Shown in pieces: positions 23,334-37,100 of a stretch of 64,000 nt of DNA (the stretch's first letter is position 1; each line of letters starts with the position of its first letter). The translations under genes were made by a program, and so were the position numbers. Source of the stretch: Anthonomus grandis grandis. Taxonomy: Eukaryota; Arthropoda; Insecta; Coleoptera; Curculionidae. The stretch lies in the NCBI RefSeq assembly GCF_022605725.1, contig NC_065550.1, positions 27,036,262-27,100,261 on the forward strand, read 5' to 3'. The notes under the pieces are model-generated. The model did no database searches. It had not been told where the DNA came from and saw only the letters and a program-made list of their open reading frames with translations.

Positions 23334-26300
23334 CTACTTGGTCACGATAGGCATGTAGAACTTATGGCTCTTGGTATCTCTGGTATGTTTAAAAGGACCT
23401 TTTGGGGCATCCACCAAAACAGCCGGACAAGGACCTACATTCCTAGGCGCATATTCTTTCTTATACGAAGTGACCACATGCACATTCGAATCACCTAATG
23501 TAATATTTGAAACATTCGATCGCCTAGTAACCCTTTCAACTTTCTGCACGTTCTGTTGCTTCGTGAACTGTCCATAAGACTTGGCCTCCGATTGGCCATA
23601 GAAATGACCTCCTACAGACAAATTGTCCCGTCTGACAACCTTCTGAGGCCTCTCGACTACTTGGTACGACTGTGTTGACTGCAAGCTACGTTTATTAGCA
23701 TTGCTAGCAGCCTCTTGGTGCGATCTGTGCATTGAGCTCAAGCTGTGCCTTTCAGTGTTTACTACGTTACGTCCTTGGTCATGCAAGTTACATACGGATT
23801 TCCTCATGTCTAGAGCAGAAGAGCTGGTGGCGTGCAGAGCTTCTGTGCTAGTGTGCATACCCTTGCGGTGCAATATCTGGTTATTAATTTCTTCTGAGCT
23901 GATTGTGCTCTTTCTGTGATGACCAGCTTGTTCCGTCTTGTTGATGACGTTCGTTTGGCTTGAAGAGTGTATAATGTTGTTCTGTTGATGATGGTGTGAT
24001 GATGATTGTTGTTGATTGATAACGTTTTGTTGCACGTGAGTTTGCGAGGAGGATTTTTTGATTTCGTTGGTGGATTGGCCAGTGTTTCTGGTTACAGTAC
24101 GTGTGACTTTTACGATGGTGCCGTCGGCAAGGGTCTTGGTGTCATGGGAAACGTTTACTTCTTGTTTCGCTGAACGGTCTACCACTCTGTTGTCCACAAC
24201 ATCTCCATTTCTTACTACAACCTTTTTGTCTGTTACATTGGTTACATGCTTATCAACATTATTAATAACGTTCTTGCTGACGTGCTTCTCAACTCTATTT
24301 GTGGTATGTTTTTCAACATGTTCAGCATTATCAACAACTTTTCTGTCTACTTTCCTTACGTAAGTATTGTAATTTGTCTGATTGGTGGTTTGCATCGAAG
24401 TCTTGTCATCGCCAAGGCTAATGTGTGACTCCATGTGCCGTCTCTTATCAACCACAGTTCTTTCAGGGCTCTTCACGGGGGTGGTTTCAAAAGTTTGCTT
24501 GGTAACAGTGGTGCTTTCCATTTTGCCACTTCCAACCTTCAAATGGTCCTCGTGTTTCTTGATTTCGGCCCTCTCACCTCTTACTACAGTGTACTGGCTT
24601 TTAGCCATGGTGGTATCCTGGAATTCCCCAGTTATTTTTAAGTTATCCTGAGGCCTCCTAACTGGAGCACGCTCTCCTCTGGTCGGTTTAAAGTCATCTT
24701 TACTCTTGGGCGTTCCTACAAAATCTCCTTCAGGTTTCAAGTTATCTGGGTGTCGAACGATGTCAGCCCGTTCGCCTGGACCGTATTTGGGTTTTTCCGG
24801 AGTCTGGAAGGCACCTTCTGGACGTAAATTATCTTGAGGTCTCTTCGGGGTCGCTCTTTCAGTTGGTTGATATCCAGGTTTGTGTGGGCGGTCGAATTCT
24901 CCCTCAGGTCTGAGATTGTCTGAGTGTTTGATGGGGGAACGTCTTTCGCCAGGACCCACTGGTGTAGGCGTGCGTTTTTCAAAGTCTCCCTCTGGTCGTA
25001 AATTGTCCTGCGGTCTCTTAGGGGTGGGTCTCTCAGTTGGCTGATATCCAGGCTTGTGCGGGCGGTCAAAATCTCCTTCGGGCCTAAGATTGTCGTCCTG
25101 CCTTATGGGGCTTCTACGCTCGCCTGGACCAATTTTACTAGGGGAGGGTCTGTCAAAGTCGCCCTCTGGTCGTAAGTTATCTTGTGGTTTCTTAGGTGTT
25201 GGTCTTTCGGCAGGCTGGTAATGAGGTCTGTGCGGTCGTTCGAAATCACCTTCTGGTCTGAGATTGTCGTCGTGCTTAATTGGACTTCTACGTTCACCAG
25301 GGCCGATTTTAGAAGGAGTGGGACGTTCGAAAGTTCCTTCAGGTTTAAGGTTATCTTGAGGCTTTTTAGGAGTAGGTCTTTCGGTTGGCTGGTAACCAGG
25401 CTTCTGAGGTCTGTCAAAATCGCCCTCCGGTCTAAGATTGTCGTCGTGTTTAATGGGGCTTCGCCGCTCACCAGGACCAATCTTTGATGGCGTGGGTCTC
25501 TCAAACTCGCCTTCTGGTTTCAGGTTATCCTGAGGCTTCTTGGGAGTTACACGTTCTGCAGGTCTATAACCAGGCTTATCGGGTCTTTCAAAGTCACCTT
25601 CTGGATGTAAGTTGTCGTCATGTTTGATTGGTCTACGACGTTCGCCTGGTCCTACCATGGTAGGTGACGGCCTTTCAAAGACACCTTCTAGTTTTAGATT
25701 ATCTTCGTGGCGAATAACTTCGGTTTTTTCAGTACGTGTGGTGAACTCATCACGTTTTCTATATTCATTGAATTCTCCTTCCATTCGTAAGTTATCTTGG
25801 CGAATAATGACTTCAGCCCGTTCACCTTTAACCACCCTATAGTCATCTCTAGTTCGTTGGTCAATAAACTCGCCTTCAACTTTTAAGTTATCCTCGTGTC
25901 TTACTACTTTAGAACGTTCTCCCTTGACGACAGTGTAATCATCTCGGCTTCTTCTATCAGTAAATTTACCCTCCATATGCAAGTTATCTTCATGCTTAAC
26001 GATTTCAGACCGTTCGCCTTTTACGACGCGATAATCATCTCTGGTACGTGTATCGATAAATTCTCCCTCCATTCTGAGATTGTCTTCGTGTCTAAGCACA
26101 TCGACCCTATCGCCTTTAGTGACTTTGTAGTCATCCCTACGAGTTACTAGCATAGCTCCTTCAGGCTTAAGATTATCGTCGTGTTTAATAGGACGTCGGA
26201 TCTCCGCGGGGCCAATTTCTTTAATCTCTGGTCTCTCGAATTCCCCTTCGGGTCGTAAGTTGTCTTCGGGACGTTTCTGTTTCGGGCGCTCAGCTGGTGT

Positions 26301-29300
26301 GAACTTTTCTGGGGTGCGTTTTTCAAAGTCACCCTCAGGTTTAAGATTATCATCATGTTTGATTGGACGTCTTCTTTCAGCAGGACCCACTGTGGTATGC
26401 GAAGGACGCTCAAAATCTCCTTCGGGGCGTAAATTATCCTCTGGTCTTTTCTGTTTCGGTCGTTCGGCAGGAATGAACTTTTCCGGAGTGCGCTTTTCAA
26501 AATCTCCCTCTGGTTTGAGGTTATCGTCGTGCTTAATCGGGCTTCTTCTCTCACCTGGGCCAACTTTACTAGGAGATGGACGTTCAAAGTCACCCTCTGG
26601 TCTAAGATTATCTTCTGGTCTTTTCTGTTTAGGTCGTTCTGCTGGTGTGTACTTTTCAGGGGTACGTTTCTCAAAATCACCCTCTGGTTTGAGATTATCT
26701 TCAGGTCTCTTCTGCTTGGGACGTTCAGCTGGTTGGTATTTAGGCCTCTCAGGACGTTCAAAGTCTCCCTCAGGCCGCAAATTATCATCGTGCTTAATAG
26801 GAGTTCTCTTCTCAGCTGGACCAACTGTGGAAGGTGATGGACGTTCAAAGTCACCCTCTGGTCTAAGATTATCTTCAGGCCTCTTCTGCTTGGGACGTTC
26901 AGCTGGTACAAACTTCTCAGGAGAACGTTTCTCAAAGTCACCTTCAGGCTTGAGATTATCTTCGGGTCTCTTTTGCTTAGGCCTCTCTTCTGGTTGGTAT
27001 TTGGGCCTATCAGGACGTTCAAAGTCTCCTTCAGGGCGCAAATTATCATCATGCTTAATAGGAGATCTTCTTTCAGCCGGACCAACCGTGGAAGGGGATG
27101 GACGTTCAAAGTCACCCTCTGGTCTAAGATTATCTTCAGGCCTCTTTTGCTTGGGACGTTCAGCCGGTACGAACTTCTCAGGAGTACGTTTCTCAAAGTC
27201 ACCCTCTGGCTTGAGATTATCTTCTGGTCTCTTTTGCTTAGGCCTCTCTGCTGGTTGGTATTTGGGCCTATCAGGGCGTTCAAAGTCTCCTTCAGGACGC
27301 AAATTATCATCATGCTTAATAGGAGATCTCCTTTCAGCTGGTCCAACCGTGGAAGGTGATGGACGTTCAAAGTCACCCTCTGGTCTGAGATTATCTTCAG
27401 GCCTCTTTTGCTTGGGACGTTCAGCCGGTACGAACTTCTCAGGAGTACGTTTCTCAAAGTCACCCTCTGGCTTGAGATTATCTTCTGGTCTCTTTTGCTT
27501 AGGCCTCTCTGCTGGTTGGTATTTGGGCCTATCAGGGCGTTCAAAGTCTCCTTCAGGACGCAAATTATCATCATGCTTAATAGGAGATCTCCTTTCGGCT
27601 GGTCCAACCGTGGAAGGTGATGGACGTTCAAAGTCACCCTCTGGTCTAAGATTATCTTCAGGCCTCTTTTGCTTGGGACGTTCAGCCGGTACGAACTTCT
27701 CAGGAGTACGTTTCTCAAAGTCACCCTCTGGCTTGAGATTATCTTCTGGTCTCTTTTGCTTAGGCCTCTCTGCTGGTTGGTATTTGGGCCTATCAGGGCG
27801 TTCAAAGTCTCCTTCAGGACGCAAATTATCATCATGCTTAATAGGAGATCTCCTTTCGGCTGGTCCAACCGTGGAAGGTGATGGACGTTCAAAGTCACCC
27901 TCTGGTCTGAGATTATCTTCAGGCCTCTTTTGCTTGGGACGTTCAGCCGGTACGAACTTCTCAGGAGTACGTTTCTCAAAGTCACCCTCTGGCTTGAGAT
28001 TATCTTCTGGTCTCTTTTGCTTAGGCCTCTCTGCTGGTTGGTATTTGGGCCGATCAGGGCGTTCAAAGTCTCCTTCAGGGCGCAAATTATCATCATGTTT
28101 AATAGGAGATCTCCTTTCAGCTGGTCCAACCGTGGAAGGTGATGGACGTTCAAAGTCGCCCTCAGGACGCAGATTGTCTTCTGGTCTCTTCTGTTTGGGA
28201 CGTTCAGCCGGTACGAACTTCTCAGGAGTACGTTTCTCAAAGTCACCCTCTGGCTTCAGATTATCTTCTGGTCTCTTTTGCTTAGGCCTCTCTGCTGGTT
28301 GGTATTTGGGCCTATCAGGGCGTTCAAAGTCTCCTTCAGGGCGCAAATTATCATCATGTTTAATAGGAGATCTCCTTTCAGCCGGACCAACCGTGGAAGG
28401 TGATGGACGTTCAAAGTCACCCTCTGGTCTAAGATTATCTTCTGGCCTCTTTTGCTTGGGACGTTCAGCTGGTACGAACTTTTCAGGAGAACGTTTCTCA
28501 AAGTCACCTTCAGGCTTAAGATTATCTTCAGGTCGTTTTTGCTTAGGCCTCTCTGCTGGTTGGTATTTGGGCCTATCAGGACGTTCAAAGTCTCCTTCAG
28601 GGCGCAAATTGTCATCATGCTTAATAGGAGATCTTCTTTCAGCCGGACCAACCGTGGAAGGTGATGGACGTTCAAAGTCACCCTCAGGACGCAGATTGTC
28701 TTCTGGTCTCTTCTGTTTGGGACGTTCAGCTGGTACAAACTTCTCAGGAGTACGTTTTTCAAAGTCACCCTCTGGTCTGAGATTATCTTCCGGTCTTTTT
28801 TGCTTAGGCCTCTCTGCCGGTTGGTATTTGGGCTTCTCAGGGCGCTCAAAGTCTCCCTCAGGACGTAAATTATCATCGTGTTTAATCGGAGATCTTCTCT
28901 CAGCTGGTCCAATTTTACTTGGACTCGGTCGTTCAAAATCACCCTCAGGTTTCAAATTATCCTCCGGTCGTTTCTGTTTGGGTCTCTCAGCCGGTACGAA
29001 TTTTTCTGTTGTACGCTTTTCAAACTCACCTTCGGGTCTTAAGTTATCTGAAGGTTTAACTGGAGAAGGACGCTCCGCCGGGATAAATTCTGGTCTGTCA
29101 GGTACATCAAACTCACCCTCAGGTCGTAAGTTATCTTGTGGTTTGCGTACGGGAGCCCTCTCGCCCGGTTGCCATTTCTCCGGAGTGCGTTTTTCAAAGT
29201 CACCTTCGGGTTTAAGATTATCCGAGGGTTTAACTGGACTTGGTCGATCAGCTGGTCGATATTGAGTCTTTTCCGGACGTTGGAAGTCACCTTCTGGACG

Positions 29301-31105
29301 CAAGTTGTCGTCGGGCTTAATGGGAGATCTACGTTCACCCGGACCGACTTTTGTTGGGGCGGGTCTCTCGAAATCACCCTCAGGTCTCAGATTATCCTCG
29401 GGGCGTTTCTGTTGAGGCCTCTCAGCGGGTACGAACTTTTCAGGAGTACGTTTTTCAAAATCTCCCTCGGGTCTCAGATTATCTTCTGGTCGTTTCTGCT
29501 TCGGTCTTTCAGCAGGTCTGAATCCGGTTTTCTCTGGCCTCTCAAAATCACCCTCGGGCCTCAAGTTGTCCTCAGGTCGTTTCTGTTTAGGCCTTTCAGC
29601 CGGCACAAACTTCTCCGGAGTGCGTTTCTCAAAGTCTCCCTCAGGTCTGAGGTTATCTTCTGGTCTCTTTTGCTGAGGCCTCTCTGCTGGTTGGTATCTT
29701 GGCTTCTCCGGACGTTCAAAGTCTCCTTCGGGTTGGAGATTGTCTTCGTGTTTAATCGGGCGTCTTCGTTCTGCCGGACTAATTTTGGTTGGGGAGGGTC
29801 TCTCGAAGTCTCCTTCTGGACGCAAGTTGTCCTCAGGGCGTTTTTGCTTCGGCCGTTCGGCCGGGACGTATTCAGGACGTTCAGGTCGTTGGAATTCACC
29901 TTCCGGTCTTAAATTATCATCGGGACGTATTTGCTTGGGACGCTCTGATGGTACGAACTTCTCAGGAGTACGTTTCTCAAATTCTCCTTCGGGTTTAAGA
30001 TTATCCACAGGCTTCTTCTGCTTCGGCCTGTCAGCTGGGATGAATTTCTCTGGAGTCCTTTTTTCGAAGTCTCCCTCAGGCTTGAGATTATCTTCAGGTC
30101 GTTTCTGCTTTGGCCTCTCAGCCGGTCTGTATCCAGGCTTCTCAGGTCTTTCGAAATCACCCTCAGGTCTTAAATTATCCTCCGGGCGTTTCTGCTGAGG
30201 TCTCTCTGCTGGAACGAACTTCTCTGGTGTGCGTTTTTCAAAATCTCCCTCAGGTCTCAGATTATCCTCAGGTCGTTTCTGTTTTGGCCTCTCAGCGGGT
30301 CTGTATCCAGGCTTCTCAGGTCTTTCGAAATCACCCTCAGGTCTCAAATTATCCTCAGGGCGTTTCTGTTGAGGTCTCTCTACTGGAACGAACTTCTCTG
30401 GAGTACGTTTTTCGAAATCCCCTTCTGGCCGTAGGTTGTCTTCGGGTTTCTTTGCAGTAGGACGTTCCGCCGGTTTGTATTTAGGTTTCTGTGGCCTCTC
30501 GAAATCTCCTTCGGGTCTCAAATTGTCCTCCGGTCTTTTTTGTTGAGGCCGATCGGCAGGGATAAACTTTTCAGGTGTTCTCTTTTCAAATTCACCCTCG
30601 GGCTTTAAGTTGTCAGTGGGTTTCTTGGGGGTAGGTCTCTCGGCCAGCTTTGGGGTGTAGTCGTCTTTGGACTTGGGGGTGCCTTCAAAAGGCCCCTCAG
30701 GTCTTAAGTTGTCTCTATGTACCACCACTGTTTGTCGTATGTCCTTGCTGTCAAAGGTCTTGTAAACGTCCTGGCTAGTGGTGGTGACTTCGGTGTTTTG
30801 AGTTGAGTAGAACTTATCAACATCGTCCCTTGTCCAGGTTCTTCTACGTCTTTCAACTTCGGGTACTTTTTCGGTGTACTCGAGGGTGGTAGAAGTGTCG
30901 AACGTCATGTCTCCCTCAACTGTGAGGTTATCGCGTTTCTTTTGGATGGTGGTGCGTTCTACGGTCGTACTGTAGTCCAAAAATTCAGATTTGTTTGTTG
31001 TATCTGAAGTGAACTCGCCCTCGAGTCTGGTGAACGTGTTGCGACGCACTGGAGTTGGTCTTTCCACAAGTTCCCCGGTGAAGTCAACTTTTGTGGTAGT
31101 TATGT
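23334..31105 (-). CDS. Giant gene, last exon: about 70 Mn-like modules and C-terminus
   Basis: One exon of 7,772 bp encodes about 2,590 residues. The true start is the acceptor TTTTAG before DITTTKVDFTGE at 31105; the codons upstream to 31196 are intron. It begins with Thr-rich modules (TTIQKKRDNLTVEG, DVDKFYSTQ), then about 70 DNL-centred modules. A short diverged group near 25,690-26,150 reads RDDYRVVKGER, closest to SAXO. The last 650 or so residues are non-modular: ETTPVKSPERTVVDKRRH, a Val/Asn/His-rich stretch (VEKHVSKNVINNVDKHV) and a Gln/Ser/His-rich stretch. The tail GPCPAVLVDAPKGPFKHTRD ends KFYMPIVTK. It is rich in Lys, Arg, Glu and Pro, and likely disordered. Confidence 0.92.
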
Positions 31106-34100
31106 CTAAAAGCATAGAAACTTCTATGAAAAGAAACCTGAAGGAAACAATTAATCTTACCAGTAAATTCCCCACCAAAAGTAATATTGTCTTCATGTCG
31201 AATTATTTCGGCCCGATCTCCTCTGATGACTCTGTAGTCTTCGACAGTGCGTTTGACGAAATCTCCTTCAGGACGCAAGTTGTCTTGAGGTTTCCTTGCT
31301 ACAGGACGCTCGCCTGGTTGGTAATCAGGCTTCGATGGTCTTTCGAAGTCTCCTTCTGGTCGAAGGTTGTCTTCGGGACGTTTTTGTTGTGGTCTGTCTG
31401 CTGGTACCTAAGCAAAATTTAAATTTTGATTTTACTGTTGCAATATACACAAGTTTCACCAAAAATGACTTGGATTAAACTCGGGATACATTAGATTTTT
31501 AAACTTACCCATTTTTCTGGTTCCGGTAGCTCAAAGTCACCCTCCGGCTTAAGATTGTCTTGTGGTTTCTTCTGTTTGGGCCTCTCTGCTGGCACAAACT
31601 TCTCAGGAGTACGCTTTTCAAAGTCTCCCTCAGGTCTTAGATTATCTTCAGGTCGTTTCTGCTTTGGCCTCTCGGCAGGTCTAAATCCAGGCTTCTCAGG
31701 TCTCTCGAAATCTCCCTCTGGTCTTAGATTATCCTCGGGACGTTTTTGTTGAGGTCTCTCTGCTGGCACAAACTTCTCAGGAGTACGCTTTTCAAAATCT
31801 CCCTCAGGTCTTAGGTTATCTTCAGGTCGTTTCTGCTTTGGCCTCTCGGCAGGTCTGAATCCAGGCTTTTCAGGTCTCTCGAAATCTCCCTCTGGTCTCA
31901 GATTATCCTCGGGACGTCTCTGCTGAGGTCGCTCCGCAGGAATAAACTTCTCCGGAGAGCGTTTTTCAAAGTCTCCTTCTGGTCTCAGATTATCCTCGGG
32001 TTTCTTCGGAGTGGGTCGGTCTGCTGGTCGGTATCCGGGTTTTTCCGGTCGGTCAAAGTCGCCTTCCGGTCGGAGGTTGTCGGTTGGTTTTCGGACGGGG
32101 GCGCGGTCACCTGGACGCCATTCTTCTGGTCTTGGTCTAAGAGGAAGAATAACCGTTTTTTTTTAAAGATTACTCAAAAAATATCTATTGTTTCTTACCT
32201 TTCAAAATCTCCTTCAGGTTTCAAATTATCCAAAGGTTTCTTCGGTTGAGGTCTATCGCCAGGTTGCCACTTCTCTGGGGTTCTTTTCTCAAAATCACCC
32301 TCGGGTCTTAAATGGTCTTGGGGCTTCTTTACAGGGGCCCTGTCACCTGGTTTCCATTCTTCCGGTTGACGTTTTTCGAATTCACCTAATGAAGTACACA
32401 ATGAACGATTTTGAAACGATTTCACGTATGTACATCACTAAATCAATTAGAATAGTATTGTATTAATTTTTTTCAGAATGAATTAATAGTTACTTGAAGC
32501 CCTCAGGGACGACTTCGTTGAAAAACTTACAATTTGTTGTACATTTTCTGGTCGAGAAAAAAGAAAGGTAATTTTTTAATTTAACCCAGGGCCAAATGTA
32601 CTAAATATTGCTTCCTAAGTTTTAAAATTTTGTGACCAGGTCAGCAATGGTTCAAGGGAAAAATGTACTATTTTGTTCGCAAGATTTTTTGAATATTGAA
32701 GAATAGATGTTTTATTACAGATTGCAAGGACGAGGTCAGAAGGTATTTTGATATTAACTCAGGATCAATAATATAAGAAACATAGACATTTGCAGTTTTC
32801 TCCTAATATTTACATCCAGTAACCAAAATGTATGTCTAATATATTTAAATCAAATACGTATCGTCAGCGTAAAAGTGAGATTTGCAATTTCTAATTCATG
32901 AAGAAAAATTAAAAACGACTTAATGAAATAAGAAGCATTTACGTCAAACTTGATATAATGTAAGATTAAAAGTTGATGATTTAGCATATTAAATGCCTTA
33001 CTAAAGTCAAGAAAAACTAGATATGTTATTGGCCTTTAATCCATGGCTTTAAGAGCATCATCGTCTGTTATATGATAGAACTAAAAAGTTTCAGTATAAT
33101 ACAGTTAAAATACTTTATTATCTAATCACGGCTACGTAAATCGAGCACGTATTGCTCCAGATTTCGAATTTAAATTCTAAACAAATTAAAAAATGATCTG
33201 CTACTCCTGCATCGACTACTTCTTCATTTATTATGCTCTTTACACTAAATAATAAGTCCTTGAGAGACATGCCAAATCTAGATACCCAAGTGGGTAAATA
33301 TTTTATTAATTTTTTAATTAAATTATTAAATATATAATTAAATTAATTTTTCATCTTTATTAACTGAGACATGTTAAAACAGGAAATCATTAACTCTTGA
33401 ATTAACTTAATTTGTTGAATGGACCATTGTTCCCCTAAGGAAAAATTTGTAAATTTTTTGTTCAAGTTTTTTTTAATTTTTTTTTTAATTCATCAAAGTC
33501 TAGAGGGTGGATAAAGTTAGCTGAGGGTTAACTTTCAAGTGAATTGTTGACTCTCTAATCTTCTCCTATTTAGATAACATATAGAAGATTAGAATTGAGA
33601 AGACTTTATATGGGGCTAGATTATGTAATTGAGCTAATCAGAAACTTCGTTCACAATTAATTGAACTTGTAAGGCTCGCTTTAATAATCTGGGAAGAACT
33701 TTTGACCGGGTGATTGAGATTTTTAGATCAGCAATAGGTCTAGGTCAAAATGTACAAGACATTTTGGCTCAAAAATAATTGTAATGGTTTTATAGGTTTT
33801 AACTAACATATGGCTTTTCGAAAATGACGAAAATTCGATAAAGATTTTTAAAAAAATTCTTAGTAGTCCAAACCTTGATTATGTGAACCTTTCAGATTAA
33901 AAATATTAAATTCATTACTTTAAAAAAAAGTTATTAAATGAACGTTTAAAATAATCATCACAAGTTTTAAAAAATAATTATAATTTTAATTTTTTTTGTC
34001 TTTTTTAATAATATATAAAAAATACATAATCATGGTTCTATTTTAAAAAAATTTACAATTTGTTGTACTTATTTTTAAATATTTACTAAAAAGTTTTTTT

Positions 34101-37100
34101 TTATAGATATATACTGGAAATTCCAAGACTAGGGCAAAAATTATATTTTTCTACTACCGTGCGTAAAGTGCTTACTTTACTTACTTCCCAGGGTATGTAA
34201 AGTTTCACTTTTTACGCACTAGTGCCTAAAAAAGTAATTTGACATTTATTTGACATTTCATTTATAATTTGCCAACAAATGTTTTGACGTTTTTTTGCCG
34301 TAAAGTCGTTTAAGTGCGTAAAGTAATTTGATATTTTTGATTTTTTTTTGACGTTTTTTTCTGTAGTAGAAAAATTTTTTGTATGTTACACCTGTGTAAA
34401 ATCCCCTTTATTTATTCATGGGAATTGTCGCATGAGCCGTAGGCGAATGTTTCCCATTCATCCAAAAATGCTTATTTTACACACTTGTTACATAAATATA
34501 ACTATTTTAATTCGAAAGTCCCATGAAAGATTATGTAATAGAAAAATATAAAACATTAAACATACTTAAAATAAATATACAATTTCAAAAAATTAACGAA
34601 ATCTACTAACCTTCAGGCTTTAAATTATCCTGGGGTTTTTTCACAGGAGCCCTCTCGCCTGGCCTCCATGGTTCCGGTTCCCTCTTAACAAAATCACCTG
34701 AACAAGAAACACTTACATTTAAAGTATGTACTACATAAATATAACTAATAAACACTACAACAGCAATTATAAATAACAAATAATAAATAAGAATCATATT
34801 TTTAGCTGGTAGATCAACGTCTTACTATATATGTATACATGCAAATTATTTGTGAAATTTCTTAAATTAGGTTGGTCGTATATAGGGCGATCATTTAAAA
34901 AATATGTGAAACTATACCTTCTGGATGTAAGTGATCCTCAGGCTTTTTAATGGGGAATCTTTCGCCTTTGGTTGCGTTATATTCGTCTTTAGGTTTGGCG
35001 TAAATGGGACCCTCGGGGTGCAGATGGTCATTGTAATCTTCTGGGTTGTGAGGGCAGCAGTGGCGTCTATAATAAAACAGAGCAAATTAATTTTTCATAA
35101 ACCAAATATTGTTATTAGAATAAGAAGCAAGTACTTTTTCTGGAGCTAATATCGTAAAAGAATATCGTGGGTCTATAAATAGAATATTACCCCCGAAACA
35201 TACGTATTCAATATTTTTTAATATCAGGATAATCAATAGAAGCCTTAATAAAATATTTCATGTCTTGGGAAAACCTACAATATTAGTCTATTTCAGCGGA
35301 GTTGTCTATAATGTATTTAAGGTCGAATATTGTTTTTAGTACGAAAAAATCCCATTATTATTTATAATACTAATTACTGTCATTTTTATTATGCATTTTT
35401 TTATCCTTTTAATTAATTCATAGAAGTTCAAGAAAAACTCGGTGTTTTGTAATAATCATGCAAATAAGAACATACGTTACGAGTTATATCAATTTTAATT
35501 AAGATTTTTTTTTATTTTTCAAGGGTGGTGATTTATTACGATTTTATTTAAAATGTTTAATAAAATTTTCAATTTTTTTTATATAATATATTTTTGTATA
35601 TTGGATTTGTTAGTCAAGGCCCTCTAACTTTTTTATATACGGTATATACATTTATTTATGCTCTATCCAAATAGGTATTAACCATTACTCAGTATCCAAG
35701 ACTTCCTAAAAAATTGAAACATTGAATCAAATGTGCGTATTACGAAAAAATTATTTAGCGTCATATGCTGTAGTTTTCTAGATAAACCTAATAATGCAAA
35801 ATATTCCTTAAACTTCTTAAAATCTTTATTCAGATTCATTTCAGAATATTCCTTGGAAAACAAATTTTAGGATTTATTCTAAAATTCTATCTGGAAATTA
35901 TTGGAAAAAATAATGAATATTCATAAAATATTTTAAATTATATTTAACAATGAATATTCGTTTCATTGTTTTCATTCAACCTTGTAAAATCATAGAATAT
36001 TTGGAATTACCGGTCGGTGCTACATATTCATTCTATATATTCATTCATAACAATTTTTACACTATATTCCCAAAATTTTTGAAAAACAAAGAATATTCGA
36101 GTAATGTTTTAAGTTAGTAAGTCAGTTTAGTATATATTTTAAGTAATGTAATTTGCCCTGGAAAATGCACAGATTAATATATCCACAGAACATTTGGAAT
36201 TCCTGGACGGTTTTCTCATATTCACATAATATTTGAAATATTATACGCTTTCTATTGTTTTCATTCAATCTTGAAAAATGCGCTAATTTATTTATAAAAT
36301 ATTTGGAATTTTCAGTCGATCTTCTTATGATTAAAGAATATATTGCAAAGAATATTTATTCATAGAAGTGACGATATATTCTTAAAATTTACTCATTTAA
36401 ACATTCTATCTGAAAAGTCTTGGAAAAAATAATGAATAATTGTAGAAGAATTCATTTTAGAAAATGCAGTGTTAAATATGTAAGTATATTAATGAAATAT
36501 TTTAAATTTTTGGTCGGTATTATTATATTTAAAGAATATTTTGCGAAAAATATTCACTCATAATAATATTTACAATATTATCCCAAGATTTATTGTAATG
36601 AAATTCTTTCTCAAAAGTATTGGAAAAAAACAATAAATATTCGAGGAATATTTTAAATACTAATCCTGAAAAATGCACATATAATATATTTATAGATTAT
36701 TTGTTTTTATTATATTCACATAATATTTCAAATCTTATGAATATTATGTGAATATTATCATATGAATATTCATTGTTTTCAATCACTTTTAGAAAATGCG
36801 CTAATTTATTCATAGAGTTTTATTCACGGTGTTCTTATAATTAAGGAATATTTTGCAAATGATATTCATTCATAACATTTTTGGCAATTTTTACCCACGA
36901 TTTATTCTAAAATTCTTTCTTAAAAGTATTGGAAAAAACATATTTATGAATGAATATTTAAGGAAATTTTTTAATATTTTATCGTGGAAAGTGCAAAAAA
37001 TAATTTATCCACGGAATATTTGGAATTTAATGAATTAGTGTATTTTCAATTTTAAAAAATACACTAATTAATTCATAAAATATTTAAAATTTTCGGTCGG

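Larger units (their letters stand above)
32386..34610. other. 2.2-kb intron of the giant gene
   Basis: It is AT-rich, with a decayed reverse transcriptase piece at about 32,880-33,090 and a small MITE-like element at 34,146-34,374. I see no further exon. Confidence 0.55.

Noticed and set aside
23371..25487. Several short plus-strand frames over the last exon
   Set aside because: All are antisense to the real coding exon with no independent support.
26147..28942. 699- and 228-codon minus-strand frames in a shifted frame
   Set aside because: Alternative frame of the same repeat; the main frame is continuous with flanking exons and the family motifs.
26260..29265. 1,001-codon plus-strand open frame
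   Set aside because: Antisense shadow of the 87-bp coding repeat; stop-free only because the period is a multiple of three. No start context, and the product has no family resemblance.
31106..31196. Apparent start MKTILLLVGN of the last exon, resembling a signal peptide
   Set aside because: It overlaps the exon at 31161-31407 and the 55-bp intron; splicing at 31161/31105 restores the module frame, so the hydrophobic start is an intron reading artefact.
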